The notes under the pieces were generated by a model. It saw only the letters and a list, made by a program, of their open reading frames with translations. It did not search any database and was not told the DNA's origin. Of a stretch of DNA of 64,000 nucleotides, positions 9,418 to 19,140 are shown one piece after another (position 1 is the stretch's first letter; each line of letters opens with the position of its first letter). The stretch lies in contig NKIP01000002.1 of assembly GCA_002256145.1 (NCBI GenBank), positions 124,001-188,000 on the forward strand. The letters are read 5' to 3'. Origin of the DNA: Comamonadaceae bacterium PBBC1. Its GTDB lineage: Bacteria; Pseudomonadota; Gammaproteobacteria; Burkholderiales; Burkholderiaceae_C. The translations under genes and the position numbers were made by a program.

Positions 9418-10458
9418 TTACCTTCCCGCTGCAGCCGTGGCCAAGGCGGTCAATGACCCCTCCAGACCCGGCATGTCACCCGCACGCATTTGCACACTCG
9501 CTTGCTCCAAGAGTTGCAGCAACTGCGTGGTTTTGCGCGAATTGACATCGGCATATCGGCGCACCAAGATGGCCGCTGACCCCAAGTCCGCACGGGCCGA
9601 ATCTTTTTGACGGGCCAACAAACCCATGCGGGCGTTGAGCAATTTGAGTTTGAGGTTTTCTCGCAAGAAAAATCCTTGCTCGGGTGACAGCAAGGCAGCG
9701 TCAGGGGAATCGATGCGGCTGACCCTGATCAAACCCTTGAGTTGCTCACCAAAAGCATTCAAGCCAGTAAGCCACCAAGAGGGGGCTTGCAAATCAGATT
9801 TTGGAGTGGGTGCCAGTTCTTGGCGCTGTTTGACACTGCCCAAAGCCTCATTGGCCAAGGGCAGCCCGTCCACCAAAGCCACCCCCTCGTCCAGCTGGAT
9901 CAACAAGCCCGGCAAATCAAACACCTGCGTCGTGGTCAGGCGGTCGAGGTCTTTTTCCAAAGCACGCAATACCGGTGCCAAACGAGGCTGAGCCGAGCGT
10001 TGAACGCGTTTTTGAGCCGACTTCAAAGCAGCCAACATGGGCTCCAAGCTGCCCGTCAATTGCCCCTGCTGCTGCGCCATGCGCAATGCCGCCTCAATGT
10101 CCACCACCAGATTTTCATCGCGCGAGCGCGACAAGCTTTGCATCAACTCTTCCAGCTGGGTGCGCTGCAAGGCCACTTCGGCCAAACGAACCTCCATGAG
10201 TGCCACACGGGCAGCGCTGTCTTGCACCAATTCCTGAGATTGTTTGGCCCACGTCTTGGCCTCCAGCGCTTGCAAGCCTGTGTCGGCGCTTTGACGGGCC
10301 AACTGCTCTTGAATGCGTGAAAGCTTTTGCCAAAGCAACACCGACACCCCCAAGGCGATGACCGCCACAGCGGCCACCAAAGAAATCGCCAACCGCGAAT
10401 GCACAGCAGATTTGGGGGCTGACCGGTCGGATGCGGTCATTTCAGGAGTGGGTGTCAT
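9418..10458 (-). CDS. hemX: HemX-family membrane protein (uroporphyrinogen-III C-methyltransferase-like name)
   Basis: A 346-residue single-pass protein. After about 25 polar residues comes one transmembrane segment (LAISLVAAVAVIALGVSVLLW), then a long coiled-coil-rich periplasmic region. Databases often label HemX a uroporphyrinogen-III methyltransferase, but no methyltransferase motif is visible here, so that function should not be assumed. ATG 10458 was chosen because its ATGA overlaps the hemD stop (10455-10457), the usual coupling signal; the open frame continues upstream only inside hemD. The operon position suggests a scaffold or regulatory role in tetrapyrrole synthesis, which is inference. 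Confidence 0.85.
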   Translation of the reverse strand: MTPTPEMTASDRSAPKSAVHSRLAISLVAAVAVIALGVSVLLWQKLSRIQEQLARQSADTGLQALEAKTWAKQSQELVQDSAARVALMEVRLAEVALQRTQLEELMQSLSRSRDENLVVDIEAALRMAQQQGQLTGSLEPMLAALKSAQKRVQRSAQPRLAPVLRALEKDLDRLTTTQVFDLPGLLIQLDEGVALVDGLPLANEALGSVKQRQELAPTPKSDLQAPSWWLTGLNAFGEQLKGLIRVSRIDSPDAALLSPEQGFFLRENLKLKLLNARMGLLARQKDSARADLGSAAILVRRYADVNSRKTTQLLQLLEQASVQMRAGDMPGLEGSLTALATAAAGR

Positions 10459-11312
10459 GCCCACGATTTTATCGACACGGCTTGCGCCTCGAGGCTGGCG
10501 GGTACGGTCTGCACACAGCCCCAACCGGCCGCTTGCAAGCGTTGGGCAATGCGGGGGTGCGTGGCAAAGGCCCGGGCTTGACTCCAAGGCAAATCGGGGC
10601 AAGATTCAAGCAGGTGCTGCGCCGCCTCTGAACTGCTGAACAACCACCAAGCCCCCTCAGCAAGGGCCTTTTCAATCCGATGTCGTTGGGCTGAATCCAG
10701 GGCTGGCGCTTGTCGCGCGTAAGCCACGGTCTGACTCACTTCAAGCCCTGCAGACATCAATTGCCGTGCCAGCCAATCGCGCCCGGCCAATTGCCCCTGT
10801 GCATCGGCACCACGAACAATCAAAACCGAAGGCTTGCTTGGGCACTGATGGACGGCCAAATCCACCCGTTCTTGCACCTTTTGCCACAAAGCTTCTGAGT
10901 CGAACTGCGGCGAATTTGCATCTGGGGAATCGATCAACTCAGCAGGCCAGCCTGCAGCCAACAAGGCCGAGTCGGTGCCAGGGCCAGTGGACCAGGCACG
11001 ACAAGTGGGCATGGGCTGAGCTGCAGGCCGGGCAGCCATGAAAAAACGCACCGCATTGGCGCTGACAAACATGAGCGCCAAGTGGCTTGGCACACCGGCC
11101 CAAACGCTGGCCAACACCGAAGCTTCGGGCAAAGCAGCAATTTGAATCAAAGGCAGGGTTTCGCAGTCAATGCCTTTTGACTGCAAAGCGGCCGCCCAGA
11201 CCCTCGCTTCACGCTCCGGGCGCGTCACCATCACCCGAATCGAATGCCCTTGGCGCTCCAAGCTTGGCACTTGTACAAGGCCTGACGGGGGCATGGCAGC
11301 GTGAAAAGTCAA
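10455..11312 (-). CDS. hemD: Uroporphyrinogen-III synthase HemD
   Basis: About 285 residues. HemD cyclises hydroxymethylbilane, with inversion of ring D, to uroporphyrinogen III in the cytoplasm. The family is poorly conserved; recognisable parts are [10 protein letters not shown] near residue 28, [29 protein letters not shown], and [14 protein letters not shown] in the second domain. The start is uncertain: TTG 11312 overlaps the hemC stop as TTGA, an ATG occurs at 11294, and the conserved region begins near VMVTRPE. Position between hemC and hemX in an overlapping gene string firmly supports the call despite weak motifs. Coupling at both ends implies balanced expression with HemC. Confidence 0.88.
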   Translation of the reverse strand: MTFHAAMPPSGLVQVPSLERQGHSIRVMVTRPEREARVWAAALQSKGIDCETLPLIQIAALPEASVLASVWAGVPSHLALMFVSANAVRFFMAARPAAQPMPTCRAWSTGPGTDSALLAAGWPAELIDSPDANSPQFDSEALWQKVQERVDLAVHQCPSKPSVLIVRGADAQGQLAGRDWLARQLMSAGLEVSQTVAYARQAPALDSAQRHRIEKALAEGAWWLFSSSEAAQHLLESCPDLPWSQARAFATHPRIAQRLQAAGWGCVQTVPASLEAQAVSIKSWA

Positions 11313-12226
11313 TGCGCCCCGTCGCGTTGCAGGGCTTGCGCGACACGCAGGCCCAAAGCCTCGGCCCCGGCCAGGTCTTGGGCGGGCACATCCTCGGCGG
11401 CGGTCACCAGCGTGGCCGCCCCTTCCGGATCACCCCAGGCCGCTTGCAGCTTGAGCACACCACTCTCAATCGTGGCGTGCGCGGCCAAAGGCATGGAGCA
11501 GCTGCCGCCCATGGCGCGGCTCACGGCACGCTCGGCCGCCACACGCTGCCAGCTCACGCTGTCGGCCAGCGGTGCCAGCAAGGCGCGCAAATCGGGCCGG
11601 TTGCTGCAAATTTCGATGCCCAGTGCGCCCTGCCCTGCGGCGGGCAGCATCTCGCTGGTTTCAAAGATGTGGCGAATCCGCTCGGACAAACCCAGGCGCT
11701 TGAGGCCCGCTGCCGCCAGCACAATGCCTGCGTACATCCCTTCGTCCAGCTTGCGCAATCGCGTGTCCAGGTTGCCACGCAGGGGCTCGATCTTCAAATC
11801 GGGGCGCAGTGCCCGCAGCAGCACCGTGCGGCGCAGACTCGATGTGCCCACCACCGCGCCGTGTGGCAAATCCTCCAGACGGGCATATTGCGGCGAGACC
11901 CAAGCATCGCGCGGGTCTTCGCGCTCCATCACGCAGGCCAGCTCAAAGCCCTCGGGCATGTCCATGGGCACATCTTTGAGCGAATGCACGGCAATGTCGG
12001 CATGGCCCTCTTGCAGCGCCACCTCCAGTTCTTTGACAAACAAGCCCTTGCCGCCCACCTTGGACAGACTGCGGTCCAGAATTTGGTCGCCCTGGGTGGT
12101 CATACCCAGCAACTTGACCGTGCAGCCAAGTCCCTCCAGCAAAGATTTGACATGCTCGGCTTGCCACAAAGCCAAACGGCTCTCACGGGTGGCGATGACG
12201 ATGGAGGGTTGGGTGGTCTCGGTCAC
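11309..12226 (-). CDS. hemC: Hydroxymethylbilane synthase (porphobilinogen deaminase) HemC
   Basis: A 305-residue cytoplasmic enzyme that joins four porphobilinogen units into hydroxymethylbilane. Family signals are [12 protein letters not shown] at the N-terminus, [51 protein letters not shown] and [14 protein letters not shown]. The dipyrromethane-cofactor cysteine is C243, in [12 protein letters not shown]. The start is GTG 12226 with AGGAAT about 12 bases upstream. It is the first gene of the hemCDXY operon and is divergent from ppc, so the 187-base gap at 12227-12413 must carry both promoters. Confidence 0.95.
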   Translation of the reverse strand: MTETTQPSIVIATRESRLALWQAEHVKSLLEGLGCTVKLLGMTTQGDQILDRSLSKVGGKGLFVKELEVALQEGHADIAVHSLKDVPMDMPEGFELACVMEREDPRDAWVSPQYARLEDLPHGAVVGTSSLRRTVLLRALRPDLKIEPLRGNLDTRLRKLDEGMYAGIVLAAAGLKRLGLSERIRHIFETSEMLPAAGQGALGIEICSNRPDLRALLAPLADSVSWQRVAAERAVSRAMGGSCSMPLAAHATIESGVLKLQAAWGDPEGAATLVTAAEDVPAQDLAGAEALGLRVAQALQRDGAH

Positions 12227-12413
12227 GGCGGGATTCCTGAAAATAATTTTGATCCCATCAAAATGAAATCAATTGGTAATTTTGTCTCTCTTGGCGATGC
12301 TAGCATGACGTCAAGGCTGATTGACACCCGATTGTCACTCGGTTGGCACTTCTGCCACAAGGCCTCCAACCTTTGCTCACCCGATCCACAGCCCTCTATT
12401 CGCGCAGCACACC

Positions 12414-15269
12414 ATGAAACAGGTCCCCGCCAAAGCCACCCAATCCGCCAAGGCCAGCGCCAGCGTCCCCAACAAAAGCGAAAAACGTGACAGCGAACGC
12501 CCCCTGGTCGAAGACATTCGCTTGCTGGGCCGCATTTTGGGCGATGTGATCCGGGTGCAAGAAGGCCCCGAGGCCTATGAGCTGGTCGAGCAAATCCGCA
12601 AACTCTCTGTCGCTTTCCGGCGCGACGCGGACCACGAAGCGGACAAGGCGCTGAAGAAACTGCTCAAAAGCCTGCCCGGCGACCGCGCCGTGAGCGTGAT
12701 CCGTGCCTTCACCTATTTCAGTCACCTGGCCAACCTGGCCGAAGACCGCCACCACATCCGCCGCCGCGCCATCCACGAGCGGGCGGGCCACACGCAAGAA
12801 GGCAGCATCGACGTGGCGTTGCAGCGCCTGCGCTGGGCGGGCATCACACCCAAAAGCATCTCGGACATGCTGGCCACCAGCTATGTCTCACCCGTGCTCA
12901 CAGCCCACCCCACCGAAGTGCAACGCAAAAGCATTCTGGACGCCGAGCGCGACATCGCCCACCTGCTGACCGAGCGCGACGCCATCAAAGCGCGTGCCGC
13001 CGCCGTGAACGCCGCCAAAGACGCCCTGACGCCCAAAGAGCTGGCCGCCAACGAGCTGCAAATGCGTGCCCGCGTGATGCAGCTGTGGCAAACGCGACTG
13101 CTGCGCTTTACCAAACTCACCGTGGCCGACGAGATTGAAAACGCGCTGAGTTATTACGAAGCCACTTTCTTGCGCGAAATCCCCAAGCTCTACGCCGAAC
13201 TCGAACACGCCCTGCCCGGCCAGCCCATTGCCAGCTTTTTGCGCATGGGCCAATGGATTGGCGGCGACCGCGACGGCAACCCCAACGTGACCGCCCCCAC
13301 GCTGGCACACGCCCTGACCCGCCAAAGCGATGTGGCCCTGCGCCACTACTTGACCGAGGTGCATTTTTTGGGCAGCGAGCTGTCGCTGTCGGCCATGCTG
13401 GTGCCCTTTGGCCCCGAGATGCTGGCCCTGGCCGAACGCTCACCCGACACCAACGAACACCGCCAGGACGAACCCTACCGCCGGGCACTCACGGGCATTT
13501 ATGCACGCCTGGCCGCCACCTTGAAAGCACTGACCGGCGGTGACGCCGCCCGCCACGCGGTGGCCCCGCAAAACCCCTATGCCAGCGCTGAAGCCTTTTT
13601 GGCCGACCTGCGGGTGATCGAAGCGTCTTTGTGCAGCCACCACGCCGAAGCCTTGGCCGCGCAACGCCTGCATCCGCTGATCCGTGCGGTGGAGGTGTTT
13701 GGCTTTCACCTGGCCACGGTGGACCTGCGCCAAAGCTCGGACAAGCACGAAGACGTGGTGGCCGAGCTGCTGACCACCGCCCGCGTGGAAAAGCATTACA
13801 GCCAATTGGACGAGCACGCCAAGCAAGCCCTGCTGCTGGGCCTGCTGAACGACGCCCGCCCACTGCGCGTGCCCGGCGCGGACTACAGCGAACACAGCGT
13901 GTCAGAGTTGGCGATTTTTGAAACCGCCAAGCGCATGCTCAGCACCTTTGGCAGGCAGGCCATTCGCCACTACATCATCAGCCACACCGAAACCGTGAGC
14001 GACTTGCTCGAAGTGCTGCTGCTGCAAAAAGAAACAGGTCTGCTGCGTGGCACGCTCGACAGCGAAGCGATCAACGACCTGATCGTGGTGCCGCTGTTCG
14101 AGACCATCGAAGACCTGCGCAACGCCGCGCCCATCATGCGCGACTTTTACGCCCTGCCTGGCGTGGCCGCGCTGATCCAGCGTTCGGGTGGCGAGCAAGA
14201 CATCATGCTGGGTTACTCCGACAGCAACAAGGACGGCGGCATCTTCACCAGCAACTGGGAGCTGTACCGCGCCGAAATCGCGCTGGTCGAGCTGTTTGAC
14301 AAACTCGAACGCAGCCACGGCATCACCTTGCGCATGTTCCATGGCCGAGGCGGCACCGTGGGCCGGGGCGGCGGCCCCAGCTACCAGGCCATCCTGGCCC
14401 AGCCACCCGGCACCGTGCGCGGCCAGATCCGCCTGACCGAGCAAGGCGAAGTCATTGGGGCCAAATTCGCCAACCCCGAAATCGGCCGACGCAACCTCGA
14501 AACCCTGGTCGCCGCCACTTTGGAGGCCACCTTGCTGCAGCCCACCAAACCCGCCACCCGGGCGTTTTTGGACGCTGCCGCCGAATTGTCTGAAGCCAGC
14601 ATGGAAGCCTACCGCGCCTTGGTCTACGAGACCCCTGGCTTTACCGACTACTTTTTTGGCGCCACCCCGCTCAAGGAATTGGCGCAGCTCAACATCGGCT
14701 CGCGCCCAGCGTCGCGCAAAGCGCTGGAGAAGATCGAAGACCTGCGGGCCATTCCCTGGGGCTTCAGCTGGGGCCAATGCCGCCTGACTCTGCCCGGCTG
14801 GCTGGGCTTTGGCTCAGCCGTAACCGCCTTCCTCGACAAGCCCGACGCCGCCGAGCGCCAAGCCGCGCTGGCCTTGCTGCAAAAGATGTACCGCCAATGG
14901 CCCTTCTTTCGCACCCTGCTGTCCAACATGGACATGGTGCTGGCCAAGAGCGATTTGGCCCTGGCCTCAAGGTATGCCGAACTGGTGGGCGACACCCGAC
15001 TGCGCAAAAAAATCTTTACCGCCATTGAGGCGGAGTGGCACCGCACCGCCGATGCGCTCACGCAAATCACGGGCGAGAAAAGCCGCCTGGCCAGCAACCC
15101 CGCGCTGGACCGTTCGATCCGCCACCGTTTCCCCTACATCGACCCGCTGCACCACCTGCAAGTCGAGTTGATCCGCCGCTACCGCGCAGGCTTGGCCGAC
15201 GAGCGTGTGCAGCGCGGGATTCACATCTCGATCAACGGGATTGCAGCGGGGCTGCGCAATACGGGTTGA
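12414..15269 (+). CDS. ppc: Phosphoenolpyruvate carboxylase
   Basis: A 951-residue anaplerotic enzyme converting PEP and bicarbonate to oxaloacetate. Active-site signatures are [13 protein letters not shown] with the catalytic His near residue 165, [48 protein letters not shown], and the conserved C-terminal NTG. ATG 12414 begins the recognisable protein; an earlier in-frame start at 12321 adds a low-quality extension. The gene is intact, but the last 87 bases plus one base beyond the stop are repeated at 19044-19131, and an AT-rich island begins right after the stop. No terminator follows directly; a hairpin resembling the original one lies after the second copy at 19141-19164. Confidence 0.96.
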   Translation: MKQVPAKATQSAKASASVPNKSEKRDSERPLVEDIRLLGRILGDVIRVQEGPEAYELVEQIRKLSVAFRRDADHEADKALKKLLKSLPGDRAVSVIRAFTYFSHLANLAEDRHHIRRRAIHERAGHTQEGSIDVALQRLRWAGITPKSISDMLATSYVSPVLTAHPTEVQRKSILDAERDIAHLLTERDAIKARAAAVNAAKDALTPKELAANELQMRARVMQLWQTRLLRFTKLTVADEIENALSYYEATFLREIPKLYAELEHALPGQPIASFLRMGQWIGGDRDGNPNVTAPTLAHALTRQSDVALRHYLTEVHFLGSELSLSAMLVPFGPEMLALAERSPDTNEHRQDEPYRRALTGIYARLAATLKALTGGDAARHAVAPQNPYASAEAFLADLRVIEASLCSHHAEALAAQRLHPLIRAVEVFGFHLATVDLRQSSDKHEDVVAELLTTARVEKHYSQLDEHAKQALLLGLLNDARPLRVPGADYSEHSVSELAIFETAKRMLSTFGRQAIRHYIISHTETVSDLLEVLLLQKETGLLRGTLDSEAINDLIVVPLFETIEDLRNAAPIMRDFYALPGVAALIQRSGGEQDIMLGYSDSNKDGGIFTSNWELYRAEIALVELFDKLERSHGITLRMFHGRGGTVGRGGGPSYQAILAQPPGTVRGQIRLTEQGEVIGAKFANPEIGRRNLETLVAATLEATLLQPTKPATRAFLDAAAELSEASMEAYRALVYETPGFTDYFFGATPLKELAQLNIGSRPASRKALEKIEDLRAIPWGFSWGQCRLTLPGWLGFGSAVTAFLDKPDAAERQAALALLQKMYRQWPFFRTLLSNMDMVLAKSDLALASRYAELVGDTRLRKKIFTAIEAEWHRTADALTQITGEKSRLASNPALDRSIRHRFPYIDPLHHLQVELIRRYRAGLADERVQRGIHISINGIAAGLRNTG

Positions 15270-15270
15270 G
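15183..15270 (+). repeat. Direct repeat, ppc-proximal copy (putative attL)
   Basis: An 88-base copy of the ppc 3' end, including the stop codon. It matches 19044-19131 at 86 of 88 positions by direct comparison, the differences being at 15192/19053 and 15242/19103. The two copies bracket an AT-rich segment, as expected for att duplication when an element integrates in the 3' end of a gene and restores it. Which copy is ancestral cannot be told from this window. Confidence 0.85.
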
Positions 15271-15385
15271 ACAACTGGGTTGCCCTTCTAGACAATAAAA
15301 AATCATTCTAAAAATATAAAAAATAGTATATAGTGATCATAATTAACTGATTTCAACTGCTGATCTATCCAACCTGGGGAACTGC

Positions 15386-15586
15386 ATGAATTACTTGCAT
15401 AGGACAGTCTGCGATAAATTTGAAAAAAAGAACTGGCTTGTAGTCAGTCAATACGAGTCTAAACAAGGTGTGATCCTTTCCTGCATGCTGGATGCTATTG
15501 ACTTATTAGCTTCAGACCCAAACCCTCAGTTACCTCCATCTGAGTGTCGAGAGTTCGAAATTAATGATGTTTTTTTAGTTGCGTGA
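15386..15586 (+). CDS. Small hypothetical protein, 66 residues
   Basis: A short island protein that I do not recognise. It starts with ATG 15386 behind GGGGAA (about five bases upstream), a good ribosome binding site, which is the main argument that it is real. The product has no signal peptide and no clear membrane segment; it contains two Cys near the N-terminal half and an acidic C-terminal part (SECREFEINDVFLVA). Codon use is AT-rich like the rest of the island. It precedes the secreted protein at 15634 in the same direction, with a 47-base gap, so they could be co-transcribed. Confidence 0.45.
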   Translation: MNYLHRTVCDKFEKKNWLVVSQYESKQGVILSCMLDAIDLLASDPNPQLPPSECREFEINDVFLVA

Positions 15587-15633
15587 ATTTATCCACGCAG
15601 GTTTTGCAGCTTAAATTGCTTCAGTCCACATAG

Positions 15634-16269
15634 ATGAACCACCTTACCCGTTTTGCAGTCGCCACTGTTGCGCTTTATCTGGCTGTTACGTCCACTCATG
15701 CACAACACGCCTCATACGCCCGTGTGCGCTTAGCAGATGGCCCAGTACTCGAATATCCTTCACATTGGAAGATAGCGGATGATGCAACGGTTCAAAACCG
15801 TGTGCATGCTAGCCAAGCTACTGCTGAGGCCGCAGGCATTGACTTGAATAGTTTTCAAAAGCGAAACAGAATCATCATCGAGTCTCAGCCATCACCAAGT
15901 GCAGCACAAATTCGAGCAAGCATCATCACACCACAGGAATACACGCAGGAAGATCTACGCGCAGCGACAGCAAATGACCTTCGTACACTCAAAACTCAAT
16001 TCGAAACAATGTTTCGTAGTATGTCGGCATCTGGGTCAGTTAAGCTCCATAAAATGAGTGAACCAAGGATTGAAAAAGTAGCTGGCAAATTTGCACTTGT
16101 CATTCCTTATACACGGTACACAGAGTTCGATCCCGTACTTTGGGTAGTTGAGCAAGTAAAGATTCCATTTGAGGATAAAACTCTTTCAATATCAATCTCG
16201 TATCGAACGTCAGACGCCTCTGCAATGAAGCCTATTCTAGAACGCATAAAAAGAACATTGTTATTTTAA
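15634..16269 (+). CDS. Hypothetical exported protein
   Basis: A 211-residue protein with a clear Sec signal peptide: MNHLTRF, then a hydrophobic stretch AVATVALYLAVT, then a cleavage site around THA-QH at residue 23. The mature part has no transmembrane segment and no motif I recognise. It reads as a soluble alpha/beta periplasmic protein, with the phrase FALVIPYTRYTEFDPVLWVVEQVKIPFEDKT resembling PsbP-like or similar exported proteins that bind small partners, but this is only an impression. It is the best-preserved gene in the island and lies in the same direction as its two neighbours. Function unknown. Confidence 0.65.
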   Translation: MNHLTRFAVATVALYLAVTSTHAQHASYARVRLADGPVLEYPSHWKIADDATVQNRVHASQATAEAAGIDLNSFQKRNRIIIESQPSPSAAQIRASIITPQEYTQEDLRAATANDLRTLKTQFETMFRSMSASGSVKLHKMSEPRIEKVAGKFALVIPYTRYTEFDPVLWVVEQVKIPFEDKTLSISISYRTSDASAMKPILERIKRTLLF

Positions 16270-16406
16270 TATTTGTAATTTTTATAAAAATATTACTTAT
16301 TTTTGTGTTTTGAGCCTCTGATATCTGCCATCATCCTAATCCAATGTTAGCTTTACATTAAGCAACAGACCAAATCAGAAATTCAATCTCACAATTCAAT
16401 ATATTC

Positions 16407-16928
16407 ATGCATAAGCCATTCTCACTTGCAAAGCGGAGCCGCTATCCGATCGTATTTTTATCAGTATTCGGCTTTCTCGTTTTTTTAATTTTTTTCATTA
16501 TACCGGAAACAAAGCGAGGTGATGCATATTTACCAGCTACCGCTATAGCAGCTGGCTTTGCATATTTCCTTTACTCTCAGCACATCCAGGAAACTAAGCT
16601 TTTTATTGAATTATTTAAACAATTCAATAAAAAGTACGACTCATTAAACGAGGCATTGAACAAAATAGCAAATCAAAAGCAGGTCACAGTTCTTTCACAA
16701 CCAGATAAACAGTTTCTCTTTGATTATTTCAACCTGTGTGCTGAAGAATATCTTTACTACAAGACGGGATATATTGACATTGAAGTCTGGCAATCTTGGT
16801 TGAAAGGCATGAATTATTTTGCTGACGTACGCCACATTCGAGACCTATGGTCAGAAGAGTTGTCAAATGGTTCGTACTATGGATTCACCCTTGAACTTCT
16901 GCCAAAGTCTAATGACTCACAGTCTTAA
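16407..16928 (+). CDS. Hypothetical two-TM membrane protein with cytosolic coiled coil
   Basis: 173 residues. Two hydrophobic segments (about residues 13-32, IVFLSVFGFLVFLIFFII, and 41-57) are followed by a charged helical stretch (residues 60-95, likely coiled coil) and a conserved-looking soluble part containing LFDYFNLCAEEYLYYKTGYI and EVWQSWLKGM. That combination, with a membrane anchor and a YFNLCAEEYLYYK module, recalls hypothetical proteins common on genomic islands, some near defence genes; I cannot name the family with certainty. It starts at ATG 16407 after an AT-rich leader with no strong ribosome site. It is AT-rich like the rest of the island. Confidence 0.6.
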   Translation: MHKPFSLAKRSRYPIVFLSVFGFLVFLIFFIIPETKRGDAYLPATAIAAGFAYFLYSQHIQETKLFIELFKQFNKKYDSLNEALNKIANQKQVTVLSQPDKQFLFDYFNLCAEEYLYYKTGYIDIEVWQSWLKGMNYFADVRHIRDLWSEELSNGSYYGFTLELLPKSNDSQS

Positions 16929-17007
16929 ATGTACCGATTCATAAAGTCATAAAATATTTTCACTCGAGATCCAGTACTTAAATCAATTTTAACAAATAGA
17001 AAATTCA

Positions 17008-17408
17008 ATGCATAGCTTTTTAGCATCAAATAAATATAAAAAAATTTTCAATTTTAAAATATTTGCGTTGGCTGTATTTTTTTCCACAAATTCACCGGCA
17101 CAGGAACCATGCACCCCTACAATAGTAATTAAAAGTGGTTTGTTTGAACGCGCTAGCGGCTATTACTCTTGCACGATTAAAAACATAATAACAACATCAT
17201 TACTGCATGGACGTGGAATGATGATTCGGCATGGCTAAGCTCGCATCGGCATAAAGCCAAATACGCATTTTCGTGTAGTACCCGTATGATGAAGCTTCTT
17301 GAACGCGATATTTATGGCAAAGATGATACAGAATGGAGTAAGCCAGCAATAGGGACCGTTGGTGATAGATGGATGACTGCGATTTGTTCAAGCGCACGAT
17401 TCTTCTAA
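17008..17408 (+). pseudogene. Frameshifted exported protein, surface-adhesin E-like C-terminus
   Basis: The frame from ATG 17008 encodes a signal peptide ending near NSPAQ and continues to about 17190 (YYSCTIKNI), then runs into a stop at 17236-17238. The frame shifted by one base is open from 17181 and continues sensibly as ITAWTWNDDSAWLSSHRHK and KYAFSCSTRMMKLLERD, ending with a second Cys near the C-terminus at TAA 17406-17408. Joining them gives about 130 residues with paired cysteines, resembling small secreted proteins of the surface-adhesin E type; that family call is tentative. The break lies in the A/T-rich stretch at 17181-17200 and could be real decay or a base-call error. Confidence 0.5.
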
Positions 17409-17488
17409 GCAACGAACATAGGCACTCTAACCCAACGCTTAAAAGTTAATAAAATAAAAATCCATAAATCATTTATTTTGATTATAAA

Positions 17489-18399
17489 TTAATGCATACT
17501 ACTTTTAGGTTTCCAATTGCGTGCGGCGGCTTGTGCATTTGATCGCTCATCAACTGTAAGACTACGCTCCAATGCATCACGAAGGCTAATAAATAATTGA
17601 TCACCGTTTATACTAGCATGTAACATCCAAAAATAAGCAGATTGTCGATCTCTAGGAACACCGTTTCCGTCAATATATGCCATGGCTAACATAAATTGTG
17701 AATATGAATCACCCTGATCAGCAGCTTTTTTAAACCATGCTACGGAATGTTGTAAATTTTGAACAACACCTCGTCCATTGGCATATAACCATCCTAATTG
17801 TGATTGAGCTTTTACATGACCTTGTTCGGCTGCCTTAATGTACCAATTTAATGCCTGTTGTTAATCTTTAAGTACTCCTCACCAGCCATATAAGCTCCAC
17901 CAAGAACAACTTGAGCATCAATATTTCCTTGTGTAGCGGATCTATGAATCCATAACATTGCCTCCTGTAAGTCGCGTTCAACACCCTCACCCTTAGCATA
18001 CAACTCACCTATTTTTAATTGGGCAATTGGGTCACCCTGTTCTGCAGCCTTTCGATACCAGAAGGCCGATTGATTCACGTCTTTCGGTTGCACAGTTGAA
18101 CTTAAAAATATTCCCCCAAGATATAACTGAGCGCCAATATTTCCTTGTTCTGCAGCTCTTTTTAGCCAAGAAATTCCTTTTGTATTATCACTGGAAACAC
18201 CTATACCGTTTATGTACATCCAACCAAGGGTTCCCCACGCCTGTGAATTACCCTGTTCTGCAAGTTTTCTAAAACTAGAATATGCCGAACGATACTCTTT
18301 ACGCTTAAGTTGTGCATTTGCTTGTTCTAATGTTTGCGCACAAACTGGAAAAGACAAAGTTAAAATTAAAGCAAACAAAAAAATTGAATTGCTTTTCAT
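17489..18399 (-). pseudogene. Frameshifted exported Sel1-repeat protein
   Basis: Starts at ATG 18399 with a signal peptide (MKSNSIFLFALILTLSFPVCA) and then carries tandem Sel1/TPR-like repeats, seen as AEQGNSQAWGTLGWMYINGIGV, AEQGNIGAQLYLG, AEQGDPIAQLKIGELYAKGEGV and ATQGNIDAQVVLGGAYMAG. The first frame ends at a TAA near 17848, but a one-base shift at about 17860-17866 restores QQALNWYIKAAEQGHVKAQSQ and two further repeats, ending at 17489 after KPKSSMH. A single missing A in an A-run would explain it. Sel1 proteins usually mediate protein-protein contacts in the envelope. The length without the break would be about 303 residues. Either a recent pseudogene or a sequencing error. Confidence 0.75.
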
Positions 18400-18779
18400 A
18401 TTTGATTTTTTAACGTTAAACACAAACTTGAGTTGGTTAAACAATAAAGTTATATCATTAAATTCAATGATTACAACAAATGATGGATTCATCATTTTCA
18501 CATCCTCTAACTCACAAAAAATTATTTACCATATTAAAAAAGAGGTGCAACACAGTTTAACAAGGCGTAATACACTTCGGATTTAACATTGCCATATTTA
18601 AAAAATCATTGATAACGCACAACTATAACAAAATTTAAAACAAAAATTGTAAAAATTTGATACAAAAGTTACTTCTATGAAAGAGATTTCATCACGACCA
18701 CCTGTACAAGGCGGCGGACTCAAGAGTCATGTGCAACTCCTGCCAACCCTCTAAGGTCCGCAGATGCATCCCAACTCAA
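18400..18779. other. AT-rich non-coding stretch of the island
   Basis: About 380 bases upstream of the Sel1 gene. Frames on both strands are short or are low-complexity translations of A/T runs; no ribosome sites or family motifs are seen. The left part must contain the promoter of the Sel1 gene. GC content rises noticeably from about 18700, marking the start of the transposase-like remnant. Confidence 0.5.
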
Positions 18780-19043
18780 GCGCCACAAACAGACCTAACT
18801 CGAAGAGCGAGTGACACTGGCCAGCCTGCATTTTCAGAACGTCACAATGCGAAAGATTGCTCGCCCCCTTGGGGGTTCGCCCAGCAGCATCGCGCTGGAT
18901 CTCACCCGCAATGGCTGCGATGGCGTTACGTAGGCAAGATCGCGGTGGTTTGTTCGGACAATCACCTGATACAGACCCGTCGAGTCCCAAAGTTTCATAA
19001 AAAGCGTGATCTGATCAAAGCCCTGCGCCGATCACACAACAAG
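18780..19043 (+). pseudogene. Degraded IS30-like transposase N-terminal fragment
   Basis: In one frame, from about 18800 to 18930, the translation reads [12 protein letters not shown], then [20 protein letters not shown] and LTRNG, matching the pattern of the N-terminal helix-turn-helix of IS30-family transposases (IARxLGRSPSTISREL, then RRNG). It is interrupted by stops on both sides, one at the TAA before LEERV and one after GCDGVT, and no catalytic DDE part follows. A continuous frame from 18729 running into the repeat is not credible as a gene. No inverted repeats or target duplication were identified. The fragment adjoins the right-hand ppc repeat, so it may have taken part in forming the junction. 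Confidence 0.4.
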
Positions 19044-19131
19044 CGCGCAGGCATGGCCGACGAGCGTGTGCAGCGCGGGATTCACATCTCGATCAACGGG
19101 ATCGCAGCGGGGCTGCGCAATACGGGTTGAG
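19044..19131 (+). repeat. Direct repeat, distal copy of the ppc 3' end (putative attR)
   Basis: The second copy of the last 24-odd ppc codons and stop, 86/88 identical to 15183-15270 and offset by 3861 bases. It is not attached to a ppc reading frame here. The sequence immediately downstream contains a terminator-like hairpin (19141-19164), so this side probably represents the original chromosomal context of ppc. Confidence 0.85.
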
Positions 19132-19140
19132 CAGCACCCA

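Larger units (their letters stand above)
15271..19043. mobile_element. AT-rich genomic island between duplicated ppc ends
   Basis: About 3.8 kb with much lower GC than the flanking ppc and serine hydrolase genes, many T- and A-runs, and codon use unlike its neighbours. It holds three intact small genes (15386, 15634, 16407), two frameshifted genes (17008-17408 and 17489-18399) and an IS30-like transposase remnant near its right end. No integrase gene was found, so if it entered by site-specific recombination the recombinase has been lost or supplied from elsewhere. The repeats of the ppc end at both borders are directly visible; mobility is inferred. Gene decay suggests an old insertion. Confidence 0.65.

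Noticed and set aside
9418..10602. hemX read as a uroporphyrinogen-III methyltransferase
   Set aside because: The name is common in databases, but no SAM-binding or methylase motif is visible; kept only as the HemX membrane protein.
15270..19043. Island as an intact prophage or integrative conjugative element
   Set aside because: No integrase, structural, replication or transfer gene is seen; only small orphans and decayed genes.
18729..19130. 133-codon frame ending in the duplicated ppc end
   Set aside because: It fuses non-coding sequence and the transposase remnant to the repeated ppc tail; no ribosome site and no coherent protein, so the repeat is treated as a duplicated end, not a gene.
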